Shown in pieces: positions 35,522 through 44,459 of a stretch of DNA of 64,000 nt. The notes under the pieces are model-generated. The model ran no database searches and was not told the origin of the DNA. It worked only from the letters and a program-made list of their open reading frames with translations. The DNA lies in assembly GCA_001544655.2 (NCBI GenBank), contig FCOD02000005.1:248001-312000 (forward strand). Reading direction: 5' to 3'. The translations under genes were made by a program, and so were the position numbers. The stretch comes from Caballeronia turbans (GTDB lineage: Bacteria > Pseudomonadota > Gammaproteobacteria > Burkholderiales > Burkholderiaceae). Each line of letters starts with the position of its first letter. Position 1 is the stretch's first letter.

Positions 35522-35910
35522 TTGACTTCCACCGCCACGCGCGACTGTGCGCGCTCGGAGAGCCGCTCGGCGATGCGCCGGCGGTACTCATGCGGCACGC
35601 AGCCGCCGCCACGGAGCGATTCGAGCGCCATGTCGAGCGCGAGCATCTTGGCTTGCAACTGACAACGGGCCGCGGGGTCCGTCACCTTGTCGAACTCTTC
35701 CTGCAGCCCACGCAACGCGCGCAGCTGTTCGACGGCGGGTGGGACGAAGCCCGCATTCTTGAGGATTCGATTGGCGACACGCACTTCCTCGGGCACGAGG
35801 ACGTCGTCGTCGAAGTGCAGCGGAGCGCCCGCGCCCGGCAGGTTGTTGAACTCGCCACGCGCAGCGGCTTCGTTGATCCGCTGTTCGACCAAAGCATCTA
35901 GCAATTTCAT
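35518..35910 (-). CDS. DUF1992 (DnaJ-homologue C28-like) protein
   Basis: The 130-aa protein has the DUF1992 signature LLDALVEQRINEAAARGEFN followed by NLPGAGAPL, then a helical RVANRILKNAGFVPP segment. The family is found alone in bacteria and fused to J domains in some eukaryotic proteins; its function is unknown. No J domain is present here. It is the first gene of an overlapping trio with tadA and ldcA. Confidence 0.85.
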   Translation of the reverse strand: MKLLDALVEQRINEAAARGEFNNLPGAGAPLHFDDDVLVPEEVRVANRILKNAGFVPPAVEQLRALRGLQEEFDKVTDPAARCQLQAKMLALDMALESLRGGGCVPHEYRRRIAERLSERAQSRVAVEVK

Positions 35911-36043
35911 CGGGGATTACGACCGGCTTTCACCCGCGAGCGGGCGCGGTCTGTCACGATTTCCGTTGGTTAGCTCGAAGTCGGAAGGCAGCCGGAAAAC
36001 CACGCTCGCGCGTTGTTCGGCACGTCTCGACAATCCAAGCCCT

Positions 36044-36052
36044 ATTCTATCA
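36044..36052 (-). promoter_or_regulatory. Candidate extended -10 promoter of DUF1992-tadA-ldcA
   Basis: The reverse strand reads TG-A-TAGAAT, an extended -10, about 135 bp upstream of the DUF1992 start. No good -35 is present, as is allowed for extended -10 promoters. Confidence 0.35.
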
Positions 36053-36187
36053 GCGGCTGCCGCGAGGTTTTCGGGCGACGCACGCCTGTTCGCGGCGCTT
36101 CACCGTATACCGGGCTTATCGCTGTCCATATGCGTCGTTTGCGCAACATTCGTTGACTGCTTCGTGGCAACTGTGCTTGTACGATGA

Positions 36188-36946
36188 CTACGTGCCCGGC
36201 TCGCGCTCCAGACGCGTGGCGCTGTCGCGCGTGTAGCCCTCCGTCGCGAGAAGCAGCCGGCGCGTATATTCGTGCGCGACATCGCGCGAGCGCACCGCGT
36301 CCACGTCCAGTTGCTCGACGATCTCGCCATTGCGCATCACCGCGACGCGCTGACACAGAAAGCCGATCACCGCGAGGTTGTGGCTCACGAGAATCATCGT
36401 CAGCTTGCGCTCGCGGTGCAGACGCCGAAGCAGGTTCAGAATCTCGGCCTGCACGGACACGTCGAGCGCGGAGGTCGGCTCGTCCAGCAACAGGACGCGC
36501 GGCTCGACGATCAGCGCCCGCGCGATCGACACGCGCTGGCGCTGGCCGCCCGACAACTGATGCGGATAGCGAAAGCGGAACGCCGGGCCGAGTCCGACTT
36601 CGCCGAGCGCATCGAGGATGCGCGCGTCTTCGTCACCGATGCCGTTGATCGCGAGCGGCTCGCGCAAGGTCTTGTCGACCGTGAAGCGCGGATGCAGCGC
36701 GCCGTAGGGGTCCTGAAACACCATCTGCACATCGCGCCTGACGGGACGCGAACCGATGCGTATGCTGCCACCCGCGAGCGGCGTCAGTCCGGCGAGCGCG
36801 CGAAGCAGCGTCGACTTGCCGCTGCCCGATTCGCCGACCAGCCCAAAGACTTCACCCTCTTCCACGCGCAGGGAAACGTCGCGCACCGCGTCGACGTGGC
36901 CGGTCTTCGTCTTGAAACGGATGCAGGCGCGCTCGATGTCGATCAT
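36188..36946 (-). CDS. ddpF: Dipeptide ABC transporter ATP-binding protein (DdpF/DppF type)
   Basis: The 252-aa ATPase has Walker A GLVGESGSGKST, signature LSGGQRQRVSIARAL and Walker B VLLLDEPTSALD. The Q-loop is in QMVFQDPYGALHPRF, typical for oligopeptide transporters. It pairs with the 36943-37815 ATPase. Its ATG overlaps that gene's stop by four bases. It is slightly short at the C-terminus compared with DppF because the oligopeptide-specific extension is small. It is the last gene of the operon. Confidence 0.85.
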   Translation of the reverse strand: MIDIERACIRFKTKTGHVDAVRDVSLRVEEGEVFGLVGESGSGKSTLLRALAGLTPLAGGSIRIGSRPVRRDVQMVFQDPYGALHPRFTVDKTLREPLAINGIGDEDARILDALGEVGLGPAFRFRYPHQLSGGQRQRVSIARALIVEPRVLLLDEPTSALDVSVQAEILNLLRRLHRERKLTMILVSHNLAVIGFLCQRVAVMRNGEIVEQLDVDAVRSRDVAHEYTRRLLLATEGYTRDSATRLEREPGT

Positions 36947-37815
36947 CGCGTCGTCCTTTCATCGAGCCACGCCGGGTCCCGTCGCAAGGTCGGCAGTTCG
37001 TCGGGCGGATTATCGAGCGGCGGATTCGCTTCGAGCAGCCCGCGCGTGTACGGATGGGTCGCGTGCGCGAGATCGCGCGCCGCGCACGTCTCGACGACGC
37101 GTCCGCCATACATCACCGCGACGCGGTCGCAAAACGACATCACGAGCGGTAGATCGTGGCTGATGAACACGAGCCCCGTGTCGTGGCGCTCGATCATCTC
37201 GTCGAGCACGGCGAGCACCTGCATCGACACGAGGACGTCCAGCGCGCTCGTGGGCTCGTCGGCGATCAAGAGGCGCGGCCCGGCAGAGACCATCATCGCG
37301 ATCATCACGCGCTGGCCCATGCCACCTGAAAGCTCATGCGGATATGCATCCGCGACGCGCTGCGGATCGCGGATATGCACCGCTTCCAGCGCCGCGACGA
37401 TGCGCTCGCGCAGCACGCGCCGGCTCTCTTTCACGCCTTGCCGCACGAAGGTTTCGCGCATCTGCTGCGCGACGGTCATCACCGGGTTGAGCGAGAACTT
37501 CGGGTCTTGCAGGATCATGCTCATGCGTGTGCCGCACAAGCGGCGGCGCTCTTTGGGGCGCATCGCGAGCAGGTCCCGATCTTCGAAGCGCAGCGCCTTG
37601 GCGGACCATTTCGCCTCGGGCGGCAAGAGCCCGAGCAACGCGCGCCCCGTCAGCGATTTGCCCGATCCCGATTCCCCGACGATGCCGAGCCGCTCGCCCC
37701 GCCGCACCGTCAGCGATACGCCGCGCACCGCGGGCATGAGCGCGCCGTCGTGGCCCGTGAAGGCCACTTCCAGCTCGTCGATATGCGCCAGCGCGTCGGA
37801 CAAGTCAGCCTCCAT
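36943..37815 (-). CDS. ddpD: Dipeptide ABC transporter ATP-binding protein (DdpD/DppD type)
   Basis: The 290-aa ATPase has Walker A GIVGESGSGKSL (ending in Leu rather than Thr or Ser), signature LSGGMGQRVMIAMMV and Walker B LLIADEPTSALD. The Q-loop is in MILQDPKFSLNP. The C-terminus has the oligopeptide-transport tail (THPYTRGLLEANPP). It energises dipeptide import with its partner. The start overlaps the permease gene by 11 bp. The unusual Leu in the P-loop is worth a check. Confidence 0.85.
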   Translation of the reverse strand: MEADLSDALAHIDELEVAFTGHDGALMPAVRGVSLTVRRGERLGIVGESGSGKSLTGRALLGLLPPEAKWSAKALRFEDRDLLAMRPKERRRLCGTRMSMILQDPKFSLNPVMTVAQQMRETFVRQGVKESRRVLRERIVAALEAVHIRDPQRVADAYPHELSGGMGQRVMIAMMVSAGPRLLIADEPTSALDVLVSMQVLAVLDEMIERHDTGLVFISHDLPLVMSFCDRVAVMYGGRVVETCAARDLAHATHPYTRGLLEANPPLDNPPDELPTLRRDPAWLDERTTR

Positions 37816-38734
37816 GACGCGGATCGAAGACGTCGCGCAGACCGTCGCCGAGCAGGTTAAAGGCGAGGCTCACCGCGAGGATCGCGAGGCCGGGAATCGT
37901 CGCGACCCACCACGCGTCGAGCAACACATTGCGGCCCGCCGCAACCATGTAACCCCATTCCGGGCTCGGCGGCTGAGCGCCCAGGCCGAGAAACCCCAGT
38001 CCCGCGACGGCGAGAATGATGCCGGCCATGTCGAGCGTCGCCCGCACGATCACCGACGACGAGCACAGCGGCACGATATAGCGCAGCAGAATGCGCAGGT
38101 GCGATGCGCCTTGCAGACGCGCGGCGTGGATGTAATCGGCCCGCGCGAGCCGCAGCGATTCCGCGCGCGCGAGTCGCGCATACGGCGGCCATGCGGTGAT
38201 GGACAGCGCGATCACCGCATTGAGCACGCCCGGCCCGAGCGCGGCGGCGAACGCGAGCGCGAGCACGATCTTCGGAAACGCGAGCGCAACATCGGTCACG
38301 CGCATCAGCACCGTATCGACGATGCCGCCGCAGTAGCCCGCCACCGTGCCGATCGCGAGGCCGACCGGCACGACGAGCACGACGACGAGCATGGCGATGG
38401 CCAGCGTGAGGCGCGAGCCGTGCACGAGCCGCGAGAGAATGTCGCGGCCGAGCTGGTCGGTGCCTAACCAGTGCGCCGCGCCGGGCGGCGTGAGACGTTC
38501 GGCGAGCACTTGCTGCAACGGATCCTGCGAGACGAGTATCGGCCCGACTGCCGCAACCACGACGAGCAGCAGCAGGATCGCGAGTCCGAGCATGCTGAGC
38601 GGATTCGACGAGAACCGCCGCCAGCGCCGATAAGCCCGGCCGAGCGCGGCCTGGCGCGGGGACGCGGGCGTATCGGTGAGAAGCCACGTGCGCAAACCCG
38701 ATCGCGCCGGTTTCATCTGCGCAAAGTCCTCCAT
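37805..38734 (-). CDS. ddpC: Dipeptide ABC transporter permease (DdpC/DppC type)
   Basis: The 309-aa inner-membrane protein has six predicted spans. The typical DppC features are LGTDQLGRDILSRLVHGSRL and the EAA-like loop ESLRLARADYIHAARLQGAS. It forms the channel with DdpB. The ATG at 38734 leaves a 1-bp gap from the ddpB stop; an internal ATG at 38716 (MKPARSG) is a possible shorter start. Confidence 0.87.
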   Translation of the reverse strand: MEDFAQMKPARSGLRTWLLTDTPASPRQAALGRAYRRWRRFSSNPLSMLGLAILLLLVVVAAVGPILVSQDPLQQVLAERLTPPGAAHWLGTDQLGRDILSRLVHGSRLTLAIAMLVVVLVVPVGLAIGTVAGYCGGIVDTVLMRVTDVALAFPKIVLALAFAAALGPGVLNAVIALSITAWPPYARLARAESLRLARADYIHAARLQGASHLRILLRYIVPLCSSSVIVRATLDMAGIILAVAGLGFLGLGAQPPSPEWGYMVAAGRNVLLDAWWVATIPGLAILAVSLAFNLLGDGLRDVFDPRHGG

Positions 38735-38735
38735 G

Positions 38736-39803
38736 TCAGCGCGTGCGCGGGTCGAACACGCGGTAGAGCGCGTCGGTCAAAAGATTGAGCGCGATGAACG
38801 TCGCGCCGATCACGAGCGTGCTGCCGAGCACGGCGTTCATGTCGGCATTGAGCAACGCGCCCGTCAGATACGAACCGATGCCCGGCCACGCGAACACGAT
38901 CTCGGTCAGCACCGAACCTTCGAGCAGATAGCTGTACGCGAGCGCGATCACCGTCAGAAGCGGCACGGCGATATTGCCGAACGCATGCCGCCAGATCACG
39001 CGGCGCTCGGGCAGGCCTTTGGCACGCGCGGTCGTCACGTATTCCTGGCTCAGTTGTTCGAGCATGAACGAGCGCGTCATGCGCGACAGATACGCGATCG
39101 AATAAAACGCGAGCACGCTCGCCGGCAGCGCGATATGAGAGAACGCGTTCCTGAAGACATCCCATTCGCCGGCGACGAGCGAGTCGATCAGCAGACTGCC
39201 CGTGCGCGTGTCGACCATGCCGTCGTAGACCGGATCGATGCGCCCCGGCCCCGACACCCAATGCAGCCGCGCATAGAACAGCAGGAGGCCCATCAGCGCG
39301 AGCCAGAACACCGGCACCGAACTGCCCGCGAGCCCGATCACGCGCGCAATGTGATCGACGATGCGATTGTGCTTCACCGCGGCCGCGACGCCGAGCGGCA
39401 CGCCGATCGCAATGCCGATGAACGTCGAGAGCGTCGCGAGTTCCAGCGTCGCCGGAAAGACGCGTTTGATGTCGTCGATCACGGGATTGGCCGTCAGCAA
39501 TGAGACGCCGAGATTGCCGTGCAGCACGTCGCGCGCGTAGATCACGAACTGATCGATGAGCGGCTTGTCGAGCCCGAGCCTCAAGCGCGCGGCGGCATAC
39601 GCGCCCGCGGACGCGCGGTCGCCGAGAATTGCAAGCACCGGATCGATCGGAATCTTGCGGCCGATGAAGAACGTGATGGCAAGCAGGCCCGTGAACGTGA
39701 TGACGAGCATCGCGATCCAGTGCGCGAGCGCAAGCGCGATGCGCACGCCGCCCCGATGCGCGCTCATGGCGCGCACGCGCTCGATGAACGTGACCGTACT
39801 CAC
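38736..39803 (-). CDS. ddpB: Dipeptide ABC transporter permease (DdpB/DppB type)
   Basis: The 355-aa permease has about six spans and the DppB layout: an N-terminal span, then LRLGLDKPLIDQFVIYARDV, LHGNLGVSLLTANPV and the cytoplasmic loop SQEYVTTARAKGLPERRVIW. The start is GTG at 39803 and overlaps the upstream stop (GTGA). It forms the transport channel together with DdpC. Confidence 0.87.
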   Translation of the reverse strand: MSTVTFIERVRAMSAHRGGVRIALALAHWIAMLVITFTGLLAITFFIGRKIPIDPVLAILGDRASAGAYAAARLRLGLDKPLIDQFVIYARDVLHGNLGVSLLTANPVIDDIKRVFPATLELATLSTFIGIAIGVPLGVAAAVKHNRIVDHIARVIGLAGSSVPVFWLALMGLLLFYARLHWVSGPGRIDPVYDGMVDTRTGSLLIDSLVAGEWDVFRNAFSHIALPASVLAFYSIAYLSRMTRSFMLEQLSQEYVTTARAKGLPERRVIWRHAFGNIAVPLLTVIALAYSYLLEGSVLTEIVFAWPGIGSYLTGALLNADMNAVLGSTLVIGATFIALNLLTDALYRVFDPRTR

Positions 39804-41392
39804 TGCTTCCTGATGTTTCGGTAGGACACGAGATCGTTGATCGGCCCGACTTCGAGACCGGTCACACCGGGACGCGCCGCGACCTGCGACACCTTCTGGA
39901 ACATGATCACGAACGGCGACTTCGCGAGCACTTCACGCTGCATTTTCTCGTAGAGATGCGCACGCTTTTTCGTATCGCTTTCGGCGAGCGCCGCGTTGGT
40001 TTCCTTAGTGAGTTGCGCAATGTCCCACGCGTTGCGCCATGCAAGCATCTTGTAGCTCGATGCATCCGAGTTGTCGGGGTTCCACACGAAACCCTGCGCG
40101 TTGCTGTGCGGATCGATGTAATCCGCCGACCACTCGCCGATATAGATGTCATGCGCGCGCGCCCGATAGCGTCCGAGCGTCTGCTTGTTATCGCTCGGCA
40201 TGAGCTGCACCTTGATGTTGGCGAGCGCGAGATTCGCCTGCACCGCCTGCGCGATCTCGCTGTACGGATAGTCGTTGCGCACGTCCATCTTCACGGTGAA
40301 CCCGTTGGCCAAACCCGCCTTGGCGAGCAGCGCCTTCGCCTTCGCGACGTCCTGGTGATACGGGTTCTCGTTCAGCGCGCCGAGAAAGCCTTCAGGCAGA
40401 AACGTCTCGTGAACCTTGTAGGTCGTGCGGATCACGTTTTTCTGGATGCCCTGATAGTCGATCAGCCACTTCATTGCTTCCCAGACCTCGGGCTTCGCGA
40501 GATTCGGGTTCTTGTTGTTGAGGCCGAGATACATGAGCGTGGCCTGAGGCACGGCCGTCGCCTTGATGACGCCGCTCTTCGAGAGCGTGTCGAGATCGTC
40601 GGGGCTCAGATCGCGCGCGACGTCGATGTCGCCGTTCTGGATCATCAGGCGCTGGCTTGCCGCCTCTGTCACGTGACGCAGCACGATGCGCTTCATGGCG
40701 AGCGGAATGCGATAGCCCTCGAAGCGCTGCAGCACGATACTGTCGTTCGCGGTCCACTTCACGAGCTTGTAGGCGCCCGAGCCGGCTTCGTTGGTCTTGA
40801 GCCACTCATTGCCGTAGTCGTTGCCCTTCGCGTGCGACTCGACGAGCTTGCGATCCACCACCGACGCCGGCCACGAACCGAGCACGTTGAGCACGAAGGT
40901 CGGCGCGTAACGTTGGTCAGTCGTGATCGAGACGGTCGTATCGTCGATCTTCTTCACGTTCTGCAATGCGTTCGCCTTGGTCAGGCCGATGCCCGCGAGC
41001 ACCGCCGCCGCACCCTTGTCGAGCAGCGCGGTGCGCTGAATCGACCATGCGACGTCGTCGGCTGTCAGCGGATTGCCGGAGTGGAACTTGAGGCCCGGGC
41101 GAATCTTGAACGTGAACGTGAGGCCATCCTGACTCGCGCTCCAGGACTCGGCGACGTCGCCATTGAATTTCGACGGGTCTTTCAGGTCGACGCGCACCAG
41201 CCGGTCATACGTGTTCGCGACATATTCCTCCGGCACCAGTTCGTAGATTTCGCCGGGATCGAGCGAAGTGAATTCATCGAGCAGCGTCGCCATGACGAAC
41301 ATGTCCTTCGGCGTCGCCGCCTGCACGCCCGACAAGCCCGTGAATGCCGTCAGCGCCGAGGCGAGCATGACCGCCGCCAATGCCTTTTTCAT
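39800..41392 (-). CDS. ddpA: Dipeptide ABC transporter substrate-binding protein (DdpA/DppA type)
   Basis: The 530-aa precursor has a signal peptide (MKKALAAVMLASALTAFTGL) and the SBP family 5 pattern: DEFTSLDPGEIYE, ESWSASQDGLTFTFKIRPGL, KFHSGNPLTADDVAWSIQRT. It captures peptides in the periplasm for the linked permease. The neighbouring VanX-type dipeptidase suggests D-Ala-D-Ala as the ligand. ATG 41392 gives the signal peptide; the upstream frame to 41500 does not. Confidence 0.87.
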   Translation of the reverse strand: MKKALAAVMLASALTAFTGLSGVQAATPKDMFVMATLLDEFTSLDPGEIYELVPEEYVANTYDRLVRVDLKDPSKFNGDVAESWSASQDGLTFTFKIRPGLKFHSGNPLTADDVAWSIQRTALLDKGAAAVLAGIGLTKANALQNVKKIDDTTVSITTDQRYAPTFVLNVLGSWPASVVDRKLVESHAKGNDYGNEWLKTNEAGSGAYKLVKWTANDSIVLQRFEGYRIPLAMKRIVLRHVTEAASQRLMIQNGDIDVARDLSPDDLDTLSKSGVIKATAVPQATLMYLGLNNKNPNLAKPEVWEAMKWLIDYQGIQKNVIRTTYKVHETFLPEGFLGALNENPYHQDVAKAKALLAKAGLANGFTVKMDVRNDYPYSEIAQAVQANLALANIKVQLMPSDNKQTLGRYRARAHDIYIGEWSADYIDPHSNAQGFVWNPDNSDASSYKMLAWRNAWDIAQLTKETNAALAESDTKKRAHLYEKMQREVLAKSPFVIMFQKVSQVAARPGVTGLEVGPINDLVSYRNIRKQ

Positions 41393-41418
41393 GTGATGTC
41401 GTCCTGTTGGTATCGGGT

Positions 41419-41982
41419 TCACATCAGCCGCAGCGGGCCGCTTTCTTCGTTGTCGATCAGAGCAAGTTCGCGCGAGCCTGGCAATTCGTAATGCCACCAC
41501 TCGCTTTTGATGTGCGTGAAGCCCGCGCCGTGCATCACGCCGAGCAACAGCGTTCGATTACGCTGGACGTGCTCCGGCAGGCCGAAGTGGAAATGCTCCG
41601 ATTCGACGACCATCGCGTCGAATTCGGTGCCCATGTCGAGCGCGTTGCCATCGCGATCGACGAGTGTCAGGTCCACCGCCGTGCCGCGGCTATGGTTCGA
41701 GCCGCGGCCGAGTTCGGCGATGAACGTCGGATCGGGCAGGAAATCCCACAGCACCTTCTGCGCTTGCGGCGGACGATAGGCGTCGAAAATCCGAAGCGTC
41801 GTGCCGATGCTGCGCGCGATATCGACGGCCTTTCTTAGCGCGGCTTCGGCGGGTTCGAGCAGCAGGCAATGCTGCGCCTTGTAGATCGGCTTGCCGGTGA
41901 AGTTGCGATCGGTCGCGTAGACGAGATCGATCTGGACATTGTGCGTTTCGGGCGTGATATGCAGCAGGCGGGACCGGGTCAT
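41419..41982 (-). CDS. ddpX: D-alanyl-D-alanine dipeptidase (VanX/DdpX type)
   Basis: The 187-aa zinc dipeptidase hydrolyses D-Ala-D-Ala, here probably as a carbon and nitrogen source. The VanX zinc motif SxHxxGxAxD is present as GSNHSRGTAVDLTL and the later metal/catalytic motif ExWH as KSEWWHYEL. FDAYRPPQAQ holds the Arg that binds substrate. It starts the operon, 26 bp before ddpA. There are no van resistance genes nearby, so a recycling role is more likely than vancomycin resistance. Confidence 0.9.
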   Translation of the reverse strand: MTRSRLLHITPETHNVQIDLVYATDRNFTGKPIYKAQHCLLLEPAEAALRKAVDIARSIGTTLRIFDAYRPPQAQKVLWDFLPDPTFIAELGRGSNHSRGTAVDLTLVDRDGNALDMGTEFDAMVVESEHFHFGLPEHVQRNRTLLLGVMHGAGFTHIKSEWWHYELPGSRELALIDNEESGPLRLM

Positions 41983-42073
41983 GTAAGCGCTTCGTATCGA
42001 TTTATTCCGATACACGAACCTTAACGCGTTAGAAAAATCCGCGAAACCCTTTATTTCGGGTGGTTCCGGCGAT

Positions 42074-42649
42074 TCACGACAGGAGCGGCCAGCGCGCGAG
42101 GACTTCGTATTGCGACCGGCCGATGAAGCTGCGCACGAGCGCGAACTCGTGCGCGGTCCATGCGATGGGTTCGACGGCCTGGCGCGCGATGCGGTGCTCG
42201 TCGTAGAGCAAGGTCACGTGGGGCGTGAAGCGGGGATGGCGTTTGAGGGCGATGCCGGCGGCTTCGAGCGCGGTGCCGAGCGTGTGTTCGAGGGCGCCGA
42301 GTGGCTCGGCGACATCGCCCGACAGAACGAGCGGGCGCTTCGCGCGGCGGCCGGCAAAGCTCCCGATGCGATCGAGGACGAGTTCGACGGGCGGCGATGC
42401 GATTCGGCAAGCCGCGGTGCGTGCTTGCGCGACCACATCTGCGGGAACGCCTGCGAAGGCGCCGAGATAAAGCAGCGTGACGTGAAGGCGATCGGCGGAA
42501 ATCGCCCTCGCCTTCAGCCTATGTTCGATGCGCAGCCGCGCCGCCAGTTCGGCGATTCGTGCAGCGGCGGCTGCGTCGGGATAGAGCGCGAAGAAGAGCG
42601 AGTCGGTGATGCGCTCGCCCGGTTTGAGGTCGGGTGCCGTGTCACTCAT
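42074..42649 (-). CDS. thpR: RNA 2',3'-cyclic phosphodiesterase (2H family)
   Basis: The 191-aa 2H phosphoesterase has the two HxTx motifs, LHVTLLYLG (near residue 55) and FTPHVTLLYD (near 145). The family (LigT/ThpR) opens 2',3'-cyclic phosphates and can join certain tRNA halves in vitro; its cellular role is unclear. It lies 36 bp after guaA on the same strand and could be cotranscribed. Confidence 0.87.
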   Translation of the reverse strand: MSDTAPDLKPGERITDSLFFALYPDAAAAARIAELAARLRIEHRLKARAISADRLHVTLLYLGAFAGVPADVVAQARTAACRIASPPVELVLDRIGSFAGRRAKRPLVLSGDVAEPLGALEHTLGTALEAAGIALKRHPRFTPHVTLLYDEHRIARQAVEPIAWTAHEFALVRSFIGRSQYEVLARWPLLS

Positions 42650-42685
42650 GCGCCCGACTCGTGGTCAATGTGAAGCGACGCGCGG

Positions 42686-44269
42686 TCACTCCCACTCGAT
42701 TGTCGCCGGCGGCTTCCCCGAGATGTCATACACCACCCGATTGATGCCACGCACTTCATTGATGATGCGGTTGCTCACATGCCCGAGCAGTTCATGCGGC
42801 AGATGCGCCCAATGCGCGGTCATGAAGTCGAGCGTCTGCACGGCGCGCAGCGCGACGACGTACTCGTACGTGCGGCCATCGCCCATCACGCCGACGCTCT
42901 TCACCGGCAGGAACACCGCGAACGCCTGGCTCGTGAGGTCATACCACGACTTGCCGGTTTCCTTGTCGATGGTATTGCGCAGCGTCTCGATGAAAATCGC
43001 ATCCGCACGACGCAGCAAATCCGCAAACTCGCGCTTCACTTCGCCGAGAATCCGCACGCCGAGACCCGGACCCGGGAACGGATGGCGATACACCATCGCA
43101 GGCGGCAGTCCGAGCTTCACGCCGAGCTCGCGCACTTCGTCCTTGAAGAGTTCACGCAACGGCTCGAGCAACTTGAGATTCAGCGTCTCCGGCAGGCCGC
43201 CGACATTGTGATGGCTCTTGATGGTGTGCGCGCCCTTCTTGCCCTTGCCCGCCGATTCGATCACGTCCGGATAGATCGTGCCCTGCGCGAGCCACCTGGC
43301 GTCGGTGAGCTTGTCCGATTCCTTATGAAACACTTCGACGAACTCCGCGCCGATGATCTTGCGCTTCGCTTCCGGATCGGTGACGCCTGCGAGCTTTTGC
43401 AGAAACTCCTCGCTCGCGTCGACGTGAATCACTTTCACGCCCAGATGATCCGCGAACGTCGACATCACCTGCTCCGCCTCGTTCTGGCGCAGCAATCCGT
43501 GATCGACGAACACGCACGTCAACTGATCGCCGATCGCGCGATGCAACAGCGCCGCCGCCACCGACGAATCGACGCCACCCGAAAGGCCGAGAATGACGTG
43601 CTCACCGCCGACCTGCGCACGGATCTTCTCCACCGCCTCGTCGATGTAATGGCCCATCTCCCAATCCGCTTTCGCGCCGCACAGCTCCAGCACGAAGCGC
43701 TCGAGCATCGCGCGACCCTGCACCGTGTGCGTGACTTCCGGATGCCATTGCAGGCCGTAGAAGCGGCGGTCGTCGTCGGCCATCGCGGCGATCGGGCACG
43801 ACGGCGTCGAGGCCATCAGCCGGAAGCCCGCAGGCAAGTCGACGACCTTGTCGCCGTGGCTCATCCACACCTTGAGCATCGACTCGCCCTGAGCGGCCTT
43901 GAAGTCCTCGATGCCTTCCAGGAAACCCGTGTGATTCAGCGCCTGCACTTCCGCATAGCCGAATTCGCGCACGTTGCCCAGTTCGACTTTGCCGCCGAGC
44001 TGATCGGCCATCGTCTGCATGCCGTAACAGATGCCGAGCACCGGCACGCCGAGATCGAAGACGATTTGCGGCGCGCGCGGCGACTTGGCCTCGGTGACCG
44101 AGCTCGGCCCGCCCGACAGGATGATGCCCTTGGGATCGAATTCGCGGATGAACGTCTCATCGACGTCGTACGGATGGATTTCCGAGTAGACGTGCGACTC
44201 GCGGATGCGCCGTGCGATCAGCTGGGTGACTTGGGAGCCGAAATCGAGAATCAGGATTTTGTCGTGCAT
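42686..44269 (-). CDS. guaA: GMP synthase (glutamine-hydrolysing)
   Basis: The 527-aa enzyme makes GMP from XMP, ATP and glutamine. The amidotransferase triad is seen in [13 protein letters not shown] (Cys) and [11 protein letters not shown] (His, Glu); the ATP-pyrophosphatase loop is [13 protein letters not shown]. The C-terminus ends [18 protein letters not shown] as in the family. The frame allows MAAAMHD at 44281, but [13 protein letters not shown] at 44269 is the usual start. It lies downstream of guaB, with one membrane gene between them. Confidence 0.96.
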   Translation of the reverse strand: MHDKILILDFGSQVTQLIARRIRESHVYSEIHPYDVDETFIREFDPKGIILSGGPSSVTEAKSPRAPQIVFDLGVPVLGICYGMQTMADQLGGKVELGNVREFGYAEVQALNHTGFLEGIEDFKAAQGESMLKVWMSHGDKVVDLPAGFRLMASTPSCPIAAMADDDRRFYGLQWHPEVTHTVQGRAMLERFVLELCGAKADWEMGHYIDEAVEKIRAQVGGEHVILGLSGGVDSSVAAALLHRAIGDQLTCVFVDHGLLRQNEAEQVMSTFADHLGVKVIHVDASEEFLQKLAGVTDPEAKRKIIGAEFVEVFHKESDKLTDARWLAQGTIYPDVIESAGKGKKGAHTIKSHHNVGGLPETLNLKLLEPLRELFKDEVRELGVKLGLPPAMVYRHPFPGPGLGVRILGEVKREFADLLRRADAIFIETLRNTIDKETGKSWYDLTSQAFAVFLPVKSVGVMGDGRTYEYVVALRAVQTLDFMTAHWAHLPHELLGHVSNRIINEVRGINRVVYDISGKPPATIEWE

Positions 44270-44371
44270 GGCTGCGGCCAAAGGCTAGTGAACGATGAAT
44301 GTCTGTGCTGCCGGACGCGACGTCGCGCAGCCCGTCTGCAAATAAATCGACGGCCGGCGAAAGGGCCGACC

Positions 44372-44423
44372 GTGCTTGTCTTGCGTGTTTGTCTTGCGTG
44401 TTTGCGCTGCATGTTTGCGCTGC
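44372..44423. repeat. Four 13-bp tandem repeats in the guaA leader
   Basis: Four consecutive 13-mers of the type GTGTTTGTCTTGC occupy 44372-44423. Copies 1 and 2 differ at one base, copies 3 and 4 at one base, and the two pairs at a few bases. They lie about 100-155 bp upstream of guaA and after the DPVTG-repeat gene stop. Confidence 0.75.
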
Positions 44424-44459
44424 TGCACGTGCGTGCCTTGCGGCATGTGCTTCGCGCCC

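Noticed and set aside
36272-38467. A 731-codon forward open frame opposite the ddp ATPase and permease genes
   Set aside because: It crosses several real gene junctions and has no domain; it is a shadow of GC-rich coding sequence.
41419-41982. VanX-like gene as a vancomycin resistance determinant
   Set aside because: No vanH, vanA-type ligase or vanRS is present, and the gene heads a dipeptide import operon.
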